64,000 bases of DNA, taken from NCBI RefSeq assembly GCF_019511375.1, contig NZ_JAEUAO010000003.1, forward strand, positions 434,001-498,000. The letters run 5' to 3'. The translations under genes and the position numbers were made by a program. Origin of the DNA: Rhizobium herbae. Lineage in GTDB: Bacteria > Pseudomonadota > Alphaproteobacteria > Rhizobiales > Rhizobiaceae. Shown piece after piece: positions 24,709-33,502 of the stretch (position 1 is the stretch's first letter; each line of letters begins with the position of its first letter). The notes under the pieces were generated by a model. That model had not been told where the DNA came from and searched no databases. It saw nothing but the letters and a program-made list of their open reading frames with translations.

Positions 24709-25986
24709 TCAACCAGCCGGCCTGCTGCGGGATGCTCCCAGCCTGCGGAGCCTGACCCCGCACCAACCGAGGAGCGGCAAAAAGGCAAGGCCGAGCGCGA
24801 GACCGCTGTTGCGCGGCTGAACCACCACGATGTCGCGGGTGAAAGCAGATGCAGAGCTAGTCTGTGTTGAGACCTGACCGGAGATAACGTCTCTGTCGGA
24901 GGGGACTGTCACGGCAAAGGCGGTCAAATCCTCCTTCTCGCCCGACTTGACGGAACGGACCCGATAACCGAACCCGGACCCCGTCGCCTGTTCGACCTTG
25001 AACCGCGCAAGCGACGCCTGAGCCTCGACGTCACCGAAGCGCACATCGACCACGTCAATGTCTGCGGGTTTGCGCCGAACCACGATGTCGCGGCCCTGCA
25101 CGACATCCGTCTGCGGCGAGACGACGGACAGGTAGTCCGGCTCCTGAAACCGATCTGCCGCCGCAAGCGTCAGGTAAAAGGTCGAGCCCGGCCTGACGAA
25201 TATGCGCTCGCCAGGATGATCGCTCTGAATCGGGCGCGTCCAGCGCTCCTCCGGGACGACGTCTGCAACCACTACACTCCGGCCGTTCATGTCGATGACA
25301 TTGAGCGTCCGTGCGGTCCCCTCGATCGGCCTTTCCTTCGTATATAACGCCATGTCATAGCGCCCAGCGGGGACAGCGAGCCGATAGGCCCGGACAGGCG
25401 CCGTCACAAGCTTGAGGCTCGGCGTCGGCAAGGCTTCGGGAGGCGAGATGACTTCAGCGGGTGCGCCCTTCATCCGCGCAGTGCCGGCCTCGACGAGCCT
25501 CTTTTCGTAAGCGGTCTGGCGGGCCAGAGCCCCGGAATAGCGACGATTGAACGATCGCTCATCATCTTGATAGGTCCTGTAAGCAGCCAAGGCGGCATCG
25601 CCCCACAACAATTCCCCGTGGCCGTTAACGGCGCCCTGCGGATAGAGAATCACATAGGGTGACAGGTGGATGGCCGCGATATCCTTGCCGTCCTTGCTGA
25701 TCTTCAGGATGCCATCGAGATCCTGACGTTTCGCTTCGAAATCGACATAGACCTGCCGTGAGAGCGGCCAGTAGTACTCCTTGGTGCCGACAAAGGAGAG
25801 CGCACTGTCTTCACCGGCGATCAGGTGGAGCGCAGACGACCGCGAGGGCAGGAACATTTCCTGGAAGGCGAAGCCATCCCAGACACGTCCGGTTACAACA
25901 ATGGCATCCCGGCGCTCGGGCTCGATAGCCCCGGCGCTGCCAGCCGTCATCGCGGCAAGGAAAAGGGCAAGAAGAACGGACCTCAT
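24709..25986 (-). CDS. Periplasmic or membrane-anchored protein of unknown function
   Basis: 425 residues with an N-terminal signal peptide (MRSVLLALFLAAMTAGSAGA) and one C-terminal hydrophobic segment (NSGLALGLAFLPLLGWCGVR) followed by Arg, so the body is probably outside the inner membrane and tethered. The body is beta-rich with no motif I recognise (AYRLAVPAGRYDMALYTKER, HPGERIFVRPGSTFYLTLAA). Its ATG overlaps the stop of the ABC-2 permease gene by four bases, so it is probably a partner of that exporter, for example an accessory or substrate-presenting protein. The role is inference from coupling only. Confidence 0.7.
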   Translation of the reverse strand: MRSVLLALFLAAMTAGSAGAIEPERRDAIVVTGRVWDGFAFQEMFLPSRSSALHLIAGEDSALSFVGTKEYYWPLSRQVYVDFEAKRQDLDGILKISKDGKDIAAIHLSPYVILYPQGAVNGHGELLWGDAALAAYRTYQDDERSFNRRYSGALARQTAYEKRLVEAGTARMKGAPAEVISPPEALPTPSLKLVTAPVRAYRLAVPAGRYDMALYTKERPIEGTARTLNVIDMNGRSVVVADVVPEERWTRPIQSDHPGERIFVRPGSTFYLTLAAADRFQEPDYLSVVSPQTDVVQGRDIVVRRKPADIDVVDVRFGDVEAQASLARFKVEQATGSGFGYRVRSVKSGEKEDLTAFAVTVPSDRDVISGQVSTQTSSASAFTRDIVVVQPRNSGLALGLAFLPLLGWCGVRLRRLGASRSRPAG

Positions 25987-26843
25987 GCGCTGGCTCCCTT
26001 CAGGTGTGCTGTGAACCAGGCAGCAACCAGCAGGATTATCGTCAGCCCAAACGAGGATGCGATCTGCGCAAGACCCGGTGTCGTGTGTTCGAAGGCGCTT
26101 TGAACAAGCAGGCCAACGCCGGCAACGGGAGAAAGCACATGAACAAGTGGTGCGGTACTTTCAAGCCCGGCGCGCAGATAGAGCGCAAACAGGCTCATTT
26201 CATCGGCGGTCATACCGCGCAACAGGCCGAGCATGGCTTCATAAACGGCCATCACCGATACCAGCGACAGATAGGCGACGACCGCGCCACGCACGGAACC
26301 GGCCCAGGCGGACACCAGAAGCCCCAGCCCCATCACCGGGAGGACGAAAATGACGGATCCTGCAAGCGAGACGAATGCCGGGAGGTGGATCACGCCGGCA
26401 CCGAGTGGCTGGGCGAGCAGCAGATAGCTGCAATAGAGCGTTATCAGTCCGACAAGCACGATCACCTCGACCAGATATCTCGAAAGGATGATCGCGGACC
26501 AGGAAACCGGCCCAACCAGCAGTACCTCCAGAGTGCCGTGTTCCCGCTCCCAGCTCAGACCTCCGGCCAGGCGCAGACCCAGGACAAGGCCGAGAAAAAT
26601 GACGACGGCAACGTTCAATCCGGCGAGGGGATCGGCGGCCACGATGACGGATTCGGTCTGGAAGGTGTTCTGGAAGCCGGAACCGTAGGCATAGGCCATC
26701 AATGCGATGATGGTCGCTACCAGCCAGAACCAGATCGCGTGGAATTTCGCCGCCGTCTCCCGCCGGACCAGAAGCACGGTCTGCCGGATGAAACCCGGAG
26801 GTTTAAGGTCCAATCCGACAAAGAAGGGGCGAACATATTCCAT
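25983..26843 (-). CDS. ABC-2 type exporter permease
   Basis: 286 residues with about six membrane helices (FHAIWFWLVATIIALMAYAY, AGLNVAVVIFLGLVLGLRLA, ILSRYLVEVIVLVGLITLYC and others). The cytosolic GGLSWEREHGTLEVLLVGPV after helix two is the hallmark coupling region of ABC-2 permeases such as NosY. It should pair with the ATPase at 27659. I chose MEYVRPFFVGLD at 26843 because the upstream open frame reads as Arg-rich non-protein opposite the SDR gene. The gene lies between an SDR gene and the unknown tethered protein, an odd insertion in an importer operon. Confidence 0.82.
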   Translation of the reverse strand: MEYVRPFFVGLDLKPPGFIRQTVLLVRRETAAKFHAIWFWLVATIIALMAYAYGSGFQNTFQTESVIVAADPLAGLNVAVVIFLGLVLGLRLAGGLSWEREHGTLEVLLVGPVSWSAIILSRYLVEVIVLVGLITLYCSYLLLAQPLGAGVIHLPAFVSLAGSVIFVLPVMGLGLLVSAWAGSVRGAVVAYLSLVSVMAVYEAMLGLLRGMTADEMSLFALYLRAGLESTAPLVHVLSPVAGVGLLVQSAFEHTTPGLAQIASSFGLTIILLVAAWFTAHLKGASA

Positions 26844-26854
26844 AGCCGGTTCTC

Positions 26855-27643
26855 TTACATGACAGTACGGATGAGGCCGCCATCGATCCGCAGAGCGGAT
26901 CCATTGACGATGCCGGTGCGCGACGAACCGAGAAAGGTGACGAAGTCCGCGACTTCTTCCGGCTTCGACAGGCGCTGGATCAGCGAGGTCGGACGGTTCT
27001 CGGCGACGAAACGGCGTTCGGCCTCCGGCGTCGGCACACCGGGATAGAGGCCGGCAATGAGGTCGGCGACACCTTCGGTGCTGCATGGGCCGGGCAGGAC
27101 GGAATTGACGGTGACATTGGTGCCCTTCGTCGTCTCGGCAAGGTTGCGGGCAAGCGATAGCTGCATCGTCTTCGTCGCGCTATAGGCCGGCATTTCGGGA
27201 GCGGGGTTGATGCCGGATTCACTCGCCATGAAGACCACGCGGCCGGCATCCCGCGCCAGCATCTTCGGCAGGTAATGGCGGGCGAGGCGTACACCGCTCA
27301 TGACATTGACTTCGATCAGCTCATACCAGCGGTCGTCACCGGCCTTGTAGATATCGACCGCCTCGTAGATCCCGAGATTGACGACAAGCACGTCCACGTC
27401 GGGACAATTGGCGATCAATTCGTCGCAGCCTTCGCGCGTGCCGGAATTGCCGACGGCGGCTTCCAGTTTGGCCGCCGGCACCTCGGCGCTCAGGCGTGTG
27501 ATCGCGCGCTCGATCGTCTCGACACTGCGCCCATTGATCACCACGGTCGCGCCTTCGAGGGCCATGGCCCGCGCTATGGCGAAGCCGAGACCGCCGGTCG
27601 AGGCGGTGATCAGGCAGCGGCGGTTGTTATAACCCAGGTCCAT
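26855..27643 (-). CDS. SDR-family oxidoreductase
   Basis: 262 residues. Classical short-chain dehydrogenase: cofactor loop LITASTGGLGFAIARAM (Ala-Ser-Thr-Gly in place of the common TGxxxGxG), Asn of VVNLGIY, catalytic Ser in FMASESGIN and YSATK. The C-terminus ends RIDGGLIRTVM. It is a paralogue of the SDR genes at 34669 and 43033, which share the MD-x-G start and a GG-x-IR tail, so related polyol or sugar substrates are likely. It lies between the ABC-2 ATPase and permease genes with gaps of 15 and 11 bases. Confidence 0.88.
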   Translation of the reverse strand: MDLGYNNRRCLITASTGGLGFAIARAMALEGATVVINGRSVETIERAITRLSAEVPAAKLEAAVGNSGTREGCDELIANCPDVDVLVVNLGIYEAVDIYKAGDDRWYELIEVNVMSGVRLARHYLPKMLARDAGRVVFMASESGINPAPEMPAYSATKTMQLSLARNLAETTKGTNVTVNSVLPGPCSTEGVADLIAGLYPGVPTPEAERRFVAENRPTSLIQRLSKPEEVADFVTFLGSSRTGIVNGSALRIDGGLIRTVM

Positions 27644-27658
27644 CGGACATATCCTTTC

Positions 27659-28636
27659 CTACATCAGCGTGGCGGCCGGTTCATGGCCTGCCACAAATTC
27701 CGGCCGGGTCAGGCCGAGAAACACATCCTCCAGCGTCGGCATATCGACGTCGACGGAAAGCACCGTCAGTCCGGCCGCCGACAGCAGGCTGGCCGCTTGA
27801 GCGCGCGCGGTGCGCGCATCCCCGGGGAAAGCCTTCAGATGGAGCAGTAGATGCTGCGGCCCGACCTGCCGGGCTTCGACGATCTCGGGCATGGCGGAGA
27901 TCGCCTTCAGCGCGTTATCCATTGCCTCGAAGACCTCGGCCCGCAGGCCGCCATTCGCCCAGCCGCCCGGTGCGATCTCGGACGGCCGGCCCGCGGCGAT
28001 CACCTCTCCTTCGCGCATGAAGACGACGCTGTCGCAGACGCGCTCCATCTCCGCCAGCTGATGCGAGGAAAACAGAAGCGTGACGCCATCCGACTTCATC
28101 TCGCGGAAGATCGCCCGCATATCGGCAACGCCGTTCGGATCGAGGCCGAGCGCGGGTTCGTCCAGCATCAGGAATTCCGGCCTGTGCAGCATGGCGCGTG
28201 CCAGACATGCTCTCTGCTGCATGCCGCGCGAGAATGAACCGAGCCTGCGTTCGGCGGCGGAACGCAATCCGACGCGATCGAGGGCCTCGTTCACACGCAT
28301 CGCCGCATCCGGCACGCCATAAAGATCGGCGAAGAAGCGGAGATAATTCCGCGCGGACATTTCGGGATAGATCCGCGGCCGCTCTTGAAGATAACCGCTG
28401 CGCGCCCGGGCAATGGAGAGGTCACTACGGTCACGGCGGCCAAGGAACTCGATCGTCCCTGCATCCGGCTCCAGCAAGCCGATGATCATGCCCATGACTG
28501 TCGTCTTGCCTGCACCATTCGGCCCGAGAAAACCGGTGATCTCGCCACGCGCGACCGAAAAGCTTGCATGCCGCACAGCCTGTTTCGTGCCGAAAGCCTT
28601 GACGAGGCCATTAACGACAAGAGCATGGGTTGCCAT
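27659..28636 (-). CDS. ABC transporter ATPase of the ABC-2 exporter
   Basis: 325 residues. Walker A FLGPNGAGKTT, signature LGSFSRGMQQR (the S-x-GM type common in ABC-2 exporters), Walker B FLMLDEPALGLDP and switch His in LFSSHQLAEMERV are all present. About 100 further residues follow the ATPase core, as in the CcmA/NatA/NosF group. It should energise the permease at 25983. The SDR gene in between is probably co-expressed. Substrate unknown. Confidence 0.88.
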   Translation of the reverse strand: MATHALVVNGLVKAFGTKQAVRHASFSVARGEITGFLGPNGAGKTTVMGMIIGLLEPDAGTIEFLGRRDRSDLSIARARSGYLQERPRIYPEMSARNYLRFFADLYGVPDAAMRVNEALDRVGLRSAAERRLGSFSRGMQQRACLARAMLHRPEFLMLDEPALGLDPNGVADMRAIFREMKSDGVTLLFSSHQLAEMERVCDSVVFMREGEVIAAGRPSEIAPGGWANGGLRAEVFEAMDNALKAISAMPEIVEARQVGPQHLLLHLKAFPGDARTARAQAASLLSAAGLTVLSVDVDMPTLEDVFLGLTRPEFVAGHEPAATLM

Positions 28637-28649
28637 CGCGATTTCCCTC

Positions 28650-28892
28650 TCAGTAGACCACCGGCATCATGTAGAGCCGTGCGAGATTGATCACGATCAT
28701 CGTGACACCGGCAGCGAGCAGGAACTCCATCGGCCAGGCGAGCAGCTTGATGCGATCGTTCCAGAGCTTGAACGCCACGATGACCACGACAGCGATCAGT
28801 GACGCGGGCCAGTGTGAGACGTTGCCGGTCATGACCGTGCAGGAGCCGAGAAGCAGTGCCAGGATCAGGAAAAGAACAAATTTTCCCTGCAT
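28650..28892 (-). CDS. Small membrane protein
   Basis: 80 residues with three hydrophobic segments (FVLFLILALLLGSC, WPASLIAVVVIVAFKLW, EFLLAAGVTMIVINLARLYM). LLLGSC could be read as a lipobox, but the polypeptide looks more like a small integral membrane protein. Its start is one base after the stop of the MalK-like ATPase gene, and 13 bases separate it from the next gene. It may bridge the importer and exporter modules; no family recognised. Confidence 0.6.
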   Translation of the reverse strand: MQGKFVLFLILALLLGSCTVMTGNVSHWPASLIAVVVIVAFKLWNDRIKLLAWPMEFLLAAGVTMIVINLARLYMMPVVY

Positions 28893-28893
28893 T

Positions 28894-30039
28894 TTACATC
28901 TCCTCGTTTTCGGACCGGCTGGCGGCAGCCTGCGCGATCGTGCGGCCGGACCCCGGCTCGAACAGATAGATCCAATTCGGATCGAACCCGGCGTAGAGGC
29001 GGCTGCCCTCCCCCTTCGCCAGATGGGCGGTTTCGGTTGTCGAACTGCGCGTCGTGATGGTTACGCCGCCGCATTTCAGGACGTAGAGGTTCTCAGCGCC
29101 GGTCGGTTCGAAGGAATAGAGTTCGGCAGCGACGCCGTGGCCACCTTCCGCCCTGTCGCTGACCGAGATATGCTCCGGCCGAACGCCGAGCCGGACACCT
29201 TGGCCGACCAGATTCTCCACACCGTTCTCCTGCATCCATCTCGCATCAAGCGGGATGACGAAGTCCTCCGTCATGGCGGCGATCTTTCCTTGGATACGCG
29301 TGATGCGAACATCGAAGACATTCATCTGCGGTTCGCCGACGAAGGTCGCGACAAACTCGGTCGCCGGCCGCTCGAAGATTTCGCGCGGGGTGGCGAATTG
29401 CAGCATCTCGCCGTCCTTCATGACGATGATGCGGTCTGCCATCGTCATGGCTTCGAGCTGATCGTGCGTCACGAAAATCGTGGTGACGCCGACACTCTTC
29501 TGGATATGGCGAAGCTCTGCGCGCATCTGGCCGCGCAGTTGCGCGTCGAGATGGGACATCGGCTCATCCATGAGGAAGACATCGGCATCGCGCACCAGCA
29601 TGCGGGCGATCGCCACGCGCTGCAGCTGTCCTGCCGAAAGCTGGTCCGGCTTGCGCTGCAAGACCTCGGTGATCTGCATGGTACGGGCAACGGCACTCAC
29701 CTTGCGGGCGATCTCGGCCCGCTGCAGGCGGCGCACTTCCAGCGGATAGGCGATATTGCCGAACACCGTCAGGTGGCGATAGAGGCCGTAATCCTGAAAG
29801 ACCATGCCGACATTGCGGTGGCGTGGGCGCAGGAATGTGACATTGCGGCCGCCGATCGCGATCCGCCCGCTACTCGGCATTTCAAGGCCGGCGATCATGC
29901 GCAGCGTCGTGGTCTTCCCACAGCCGGACGGGCCGAGAAGGAAGACGAACTCGCCATTATTGACGGTGATATTCACATCGTTGACGGCCTGGAAAGCACC
30001 AAACTGCTTCATGAGGCTGTTGATCTCGAGTTCAGCCAT
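28894..30039 (-). CDS. Sugar ABC importer ATPase, MalK/UgpC type (second copy)
   Basis: 381 residues. The ATPase domain (1 to about 235) has Walker A LLGPSGCGKTT, signature LSAGQLQRVAIARML and Walker B VFLMDEPMSHLD. A C-terminal TOBE/regulatory domain follows (VRLGVRPEHISVSDRAEGGH). It belongs with the permeases just upstream and the ATPase at 33493. An importer with two different ATPase genes is known from the rhizobial glycerol transporter GlpSTPQV, where the two form a heterodimer; the same may hold here. The Gln-rich signature deviates slightly from LSGGQ. Confidence 0.92.
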   Translation of the reverse strand: MAELEINSLMKQFGAFQAVNDVNITVNNGEFVFLLGPSGCGKTTTLRMIAGLEMPSSGRIAIGGRNVTFLRPRHRNVGMVFQDYGLYRHLTVFGNIAYPLEVRRLQRAEIARKVSAVARTMQITEVLQRKPDQLSAGQLQRVAIARMLVRDADVFLMDEPMSHLDAQLRGQMRAELRHIQKSVGVTTIFVTHDQLEAMTMADRIIVMKDGEMLQFATPREIFERPATEFVATFVGEPQMNVFDVRITRIQGKIAAMTEDFVIPLDARWMQENGVENLVGQGVRLGVRPEHISVSDRAEGGHGVAAELYSFEPTGAENLYVLKCGGVTITTRSSTTETAHLAKGEGSRLYAGFDPNWIYLFEPGSGRTIAQAAASRSENEEM

Positions 30040-30081
30040 GGTGGCGCTCCAATGTCTTGCCTGCGCTGATGGGGAGAGGGA

Positions 30082-30939
30082 TCATTTGCGCACAACCCCT
30101 TGGGAAAGGCCGCTGATCAGCTGACGCTGCAGCAACAGGACAAAGAGGATGAGCGGAGCGGTGATGAGGACCACGGCAGCGCCCAGCACGTTCCACTTGA
30201 TATCGGCGCCAATGGAATAGGCCATGATGGCCGGCGGCATGGTCTTCGCCTGGTTGCTGGTCAGGAAGGTGGCAAAGGCGAACTCGTTCCACGACAGGAT
30301 CATCACGAAGATCGCGGTTGCCGTGATCGACGGTGCCATGATCGGCAAAGTGACCTTTCGAAAGGCGGCAAACCAGGTGTCGCCATCTACCATGGCGGAT
30401 TCCTCGTAGCGGCGGGGAATGTCACGGAAGTAGCCGGTCAGCATCCAGACAACGAAGGGAAGCTGCATGGCGGTATAGAGTATGATCAACCCCAGCAGAG
30501 TATCGAGCAAGCCGGCAGTCTGGAATGTCACGAAGATCGGGATGAGTACGGCGACCGGCGGCATCATGCGGTTGGTGAGCACCCAGAAGGAAACGTCGTC
30601 TCGTCCCGGAAAATCATAGCGTGCCAGCGCATAGGCGCAGAACATGCCGATCGTCACGGAGAAGAAGGTGGAAGCGAGCGACACGACGACGCTGTTGAAG
30701 AAGTTCTTCATGATCCCCTTCTCGAAGATCAGGTAATCGAAGGCTTCCAGAGACGGCGAGAAGAACCAGATAGGCGTGGCGGACGAGGAGGTCGCGCCAT
30801 CCATGAAGCCGGCCATCACGACCCGCAGATAAGGCAGGAAATTGACGACGCAAACGAGAATGAGGACGACATAGACCCACCAGTTGCGTTGCGCCGGCGG
30901 TGCACTGGGCGATTCCGGCATGGAACTGAGCTTCTTCAT
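30082..30939 (-). CDS. Sugar ABC importer permease, MalG type
   Basis: 285 residues with about six membrane helices. It has the EAA loop typical of the inner-membrane permeases of carbohydrate importers (DIPRRYEESAMVDGDTWFAA, FRKVTLPIMAPSI), which contacts the ATPase. The start MKKLSSMPES at 30939 is 9 bases after the stop of the MalF-type gene. The last residues read SGLSQGVVRK, usual for the family. It should form the channel with the gene at 30949. Confidence 0.93.
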   Translation of the reverse strand: MKKLSSMPESPSAPPAQRNWWVYVVLILVCVVNFLPYLRVVMAGFMDGATSSSATPIWFFSPSLEAFDYLIFEKGIMKNFFNSVVVSLASTFFSVTIGMFCAYALARYDFPGRDDVSFWVLTNRMMPPVAVLIPIFVTFQTAGLLDTLLGLIILYTAMQLPFVVWMLTGYFRDIPRRYEESAMVDGDTWFAAFRKVTLPIMAPSITATAIFVMILSWNEFAFATFLTSNQAKTMPPAIMAYSIGADIKWNVLGAAVVLITAPLILFVLLLQRQLISGLSQGVVRK

Positions 30940-30948
30940 GGCAATCTC

Positions 30949-31914
30949 CTATTCGGCCACTTCGGTCTTGGACCGGAAGACGCGGATGAACACGAAGCTC
31001 ATCACGATGATGATCATCATCATGATCAACGAGAGCGCTGCGGCCTTCGACGCATCGAAGAACTCGAGGCCCGTCTTGGTGAGAAACACGTTGAGTGTGG
31101 TGGTGGCATTACCCGGCCCGCCACGGGTCATGATGACGATCAGTTCGTAGGTGCGGAAGGCATCCATGGTGCGAATGATCACGGCAATCAGGATCGCCGG
31201 ACGCAGCAGCGGCATGGTGATCGTCCAGAACACACGCCAGGATCCCGCACCGTCGATTTCCGCTGCCTCATAGGGCTGACGCGGGATGGAGGCGAGGCCG
31301 GCCGACAGCATCAGGAACATGAAGGGCGTCCATTCCCAGACATCGACGAAGACGAGCGTCTGAAAGGCGATGACCGGATCGGAGAGGAACGGGATTTCAC
31401 CGAGGCCCAGAGCCCGCGTCACGGCACCGACATAGTAGGTCATGAGACCGGCGCCGGGATAGAACATGTAGCGCCAGACCAGCGCAGTGACGAGCGGCGG
31501 CAGGATCATCGGAATGAGGATGAAGAGGCGCATGAAGGCGACGCCCTGCAGTTGCCGCTGGAAGAGCAGCGCCAGGCCGAGGCCGAGCCAGAATTCGATG
31601 AAAACCGCCTGCACGGTGAAGAGCAGCGTCTTGCGCAGCGCATGCCAGAATTCCGGATCCTGCACGACGGCCTGATACTGATAGAGCCCGACGAAATGCT
31701 GCGGAATGTAAGGCTTCGACAGGATGACGTTGTGGCCTGCGATATAGAGCGAGTAGAGGAACGGATAGATACCGATCGCGAACAGAATGATCAGCGTCGG
31801 CGCCATCAGCACCCAAGGGAAGATCGTCCGGTTCGAGGGGCCGAAACGGGATAGGAAGCCCCGCTGCCCGAAGGTCAGCGCATGGGCTGTGGTGGTATGT
31901 TCCGAGATCGACAT
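30949..31914 (-). CDS. Sugar ABC importer permease, MalF type
   Basis: 321 residues. Six or more membrane helices, a long first periplasmic loop and the EAA motif (ASIPRQPYEAAEIDGAGSWR, VFWTITMPLLRPAI) mark it as the MalF/UgpA-type partner of the permease at 30082. The cytosolic N-terminus is about 35 residues. It follows the binding-protein gene after a 103-base gap with a strong hairpin, typical for lowering membrane-protein expression relative to the binding protein. Confidence 0.93.
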   Translation of the reverse strand: MSISEHTTTAHALTFGQRGFLSRFGPSNRTIFPWVLMAPTLIILFAIGIYPFLYSLYIAGHNVILSKPYIPQHFVGLYQYQAVVQDPEFWHALRKTLLFTVQAVFIEFWLGLGLALLFQRQLQGVAFMRLFILIPMILPPLVTALVWRYMFYPGAGLMTYYVGAVTRALGLGEIPFLSDPVIAFQTLVFVDVWEWTPFMFLMLSAGLASIPRQPYEAAEIDGAGSWRVFWTITMPLLRPAILIAVIIRTMDAFRTYELIVIMTRGGPGNATTTLNVFLTKTGLEFFDASKAAALSLIMMMIIIVMSFVFIRVFRSKTEVAE

Positions 31915-31977
31915 GTCTCAGTCCCTTTGCATTGATAGTGAGAAAAGTTGGCGCTTCGGTAAAGACCGCGCCGGGTT

Positions 31978-32010
31978 GTCCGTCCGGGTGTCAGACACGC
32001 CCGGACGGAC
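31978..32010 (-). promoter_or_regulatory. Intra-operon hairpin after the binding-protein gene
   Basis: GTCCGTCCGGG (31978-31988) pairs perfectly with CCCGGACGGAC (32000-32010), and inner bases can pair further. No U-run follows on the minus strand. Such stems after binding-protein genes usually protect the upstream message and set the ratio of binding protein to permease. Confidence 0.6.
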
Positions 32011-32017
32011 CCGATGA

Positions 32018-33442
32018 TCAGTTCCAGCTAGACGGCAGACGGTCGTAGTAGGTCAGGTCACGCCACTGCTGCTTCGGCAGGTCGTCACGGCCCGGAATGT
32101 AATAGCCGCCCTTGCGCATGGCTTCGGTCATGCGCTTTTCCATGTTGGCGGCGGCCGTCTTGCTGTCGATCTCGCCGATCCAGACCCGGTTGCCTTCCTC
32201 GCCCATGATGTCGGAGATTTCAGCCCATTCCGGCACGCGAATTCGCTCGTCCGGATTGGTTTCCTTCAGCATGAATTCATAGACGCCAGGCCACCAGGGC
32301 TGATACTTCGCCAGCGTCTCGCTCTTGTATGTCGAGTGCCGCGAGGGACCTGCACCGTACTGTGTCGCGCGAGCCTGGATGTCCTTGGATGTGAGCCACT
32401 GGATGAAGGTCCAGGTTGCTTCCTTGTTCTTGGAGTCCTTGGACAGACCAAGCGACCAGGCCCCGAACCAGGGATCGATCACGCCGTTCGGACCAACCGG
32501 CGTATGCAGGTGGACATTCTTGCCGGCGACTTTCGCCTGCGTTTCCGGGTCTTCGAAGAAGCCCTTGACGAAGTCCTGGTAGTTCCAGGTTCCGAAGGCG
32601 TTGCCCGCCTGATACACGGCCGTCGCCTCGCCGATGCCCCAGTTGGCGCTGTCGGAGGGCATGAACTGCTTGAAGCTGGTGAAGTAATCGATCGAAGCGA
32701 CAGTCCGCTCGTTATTGATCGAGATCTTCCAGTCCTTGTCGACATATTCGTCGCCCTTGGTCTCCGGCGTCTGGAAGGCATAAAGATAGGGGAGATAGGT
32801 CACACCCCAGAACCAGCGGCCCGGAATATTGGCGAACCCGATCATGTTACTCTCGGGATTGTTCACCTTCTTGGCGGCATCGAACATGTACTGCGTGGTG
32901 AAGTCCGGCGAGAAGCGTTCCGGCAGCTTGAAGCCTGCCTTTTCCGCGACATCGGCCCGGAAGGTCGTGCCGACGGGGCCGGCGCCGATCGGGATCGTGA
33001 ACAGCGTATCGTTGAAGACGCCCGTGCCGCTGATGACACGCGGCAGGAAGTCATCGATGTCGTAGTCAGCGTCGGTCAGGTCCGTATTCTTCACATAGGG
33101 CATCAGCGGCTCAAGGAAGCCGGCGGCGGCATATTCGGCGAGCCACATCACGTCCACGGCGAAGAAGTCATAGGTGCCGGTGCCCTGCTGCATTTCGACC
33201 AGCGATTTCTGCCGGTAGTTTTCGAACGGTACTTCGTCGACGACAACCTTGATGCCGTATTTCTGCTCGAATTCCGGCAGGAACTTTCCGAGCGCGGCAA
33301 ACTGCGGCATGGATGGCGCAAGGAAATGGATGGTGGTGCCGGAAAGCGCTTTCTGCGCTTCGGTCTGGGCCTGCACAGGCAGCGCCAGCGTCCAGAGCGC
33401 AAGGCCGGCCGCCAGTGCGGCCGTGGTTTTCATGACGTTCAT
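32018..33442 (-). CDS. Extracellular sugar-binding protein of ABC importer
   Basis: 474 residues with a signal peptide (MKTTAALAAGLALWTLALPVQA, cut after QAQ). The mature part has the family-1 binding-protein pattern: IHFLAPSMPQFAALGKFLPE, FEQKYGIKVVVDEVPFENYR, GTYDFFAVDVMWLAEYAAAG and IGAGPVGTTFRADV. It captures the substrate in the periplasm and delivers it to the permeases at 30949 and 30082. Trp- and Tyr-rich segments (GRWFWGVTYLPYLYAF) suggest a carbohydrate or polyol ligand. Hairpins on both sides of the gene support its higher expression. Confidence 0.93.
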   Translation of the reverse strand: MNVMKTTAALAAGLALWTLALPVQAQTEAQKALSGTTIHFLAPSMPQFAALGKFLPEFEQKYGIKVVVDEVPFENYRQKSLVEMQQGTGTYDFFAVDVMWLAEYAAAGFLEPLMPYVKNTDLTDADYDIDDFLPRVISGTGVFNDTLFTIPIGAGPVGTTFRADVAEKAGFKLPERFSPDFTTQYMFDAAKKVNNPESNMIGFANIPGRWFWGVTYLPYLYAFQTPETKGDEYVDKDWKISINNERTVASIDYFTSFKQFMPSDSANWGIGEATAVYQAGNAFGTWNYQDFVKGFFEDPETQAKVAGKNVHLHTPVGPNGVIDPWFGAWSLGLSKDSKNKEATWTFIQWLTSKDIQARATQYGAGPSRHSTYKSETLAKYQPWWPGVYEFMLKETNPDERIRVPEWAEISDIMGEEGNRVWIGEIDSKTAAANMEKRMTEAMRKGGYYIPGRDDLPKQQWRDLTYYDRLPSSWN

Positions 33443-33482
33443 TATCTCCTCCTCAGGTTTGGTGATGCATGCGTACCCTTCG

Positions 33483-33502
33483 CCACGCCTTGTCAGGCGT
33501 GG
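33483..33502 (-). promoter_or_regulatory. Hairpin between ATPase and binding-protein genes
   Basis: CCACGCC (33483-33489) pairs with GGCGTGG (33496-33502) around TTGTCA and overlaps the stop codon of the ATPase gene. There is no U-tract, so message processing or stability is more likely than termination. Confidence 0.4.

Noticed and set aside
30100..31854. 584-codon open frame on the plus strand opposite two permease genes
   Set aside because: Extremely rich in Asp, Glu, His and Arg without structure; the minus-strand permeases are certain.
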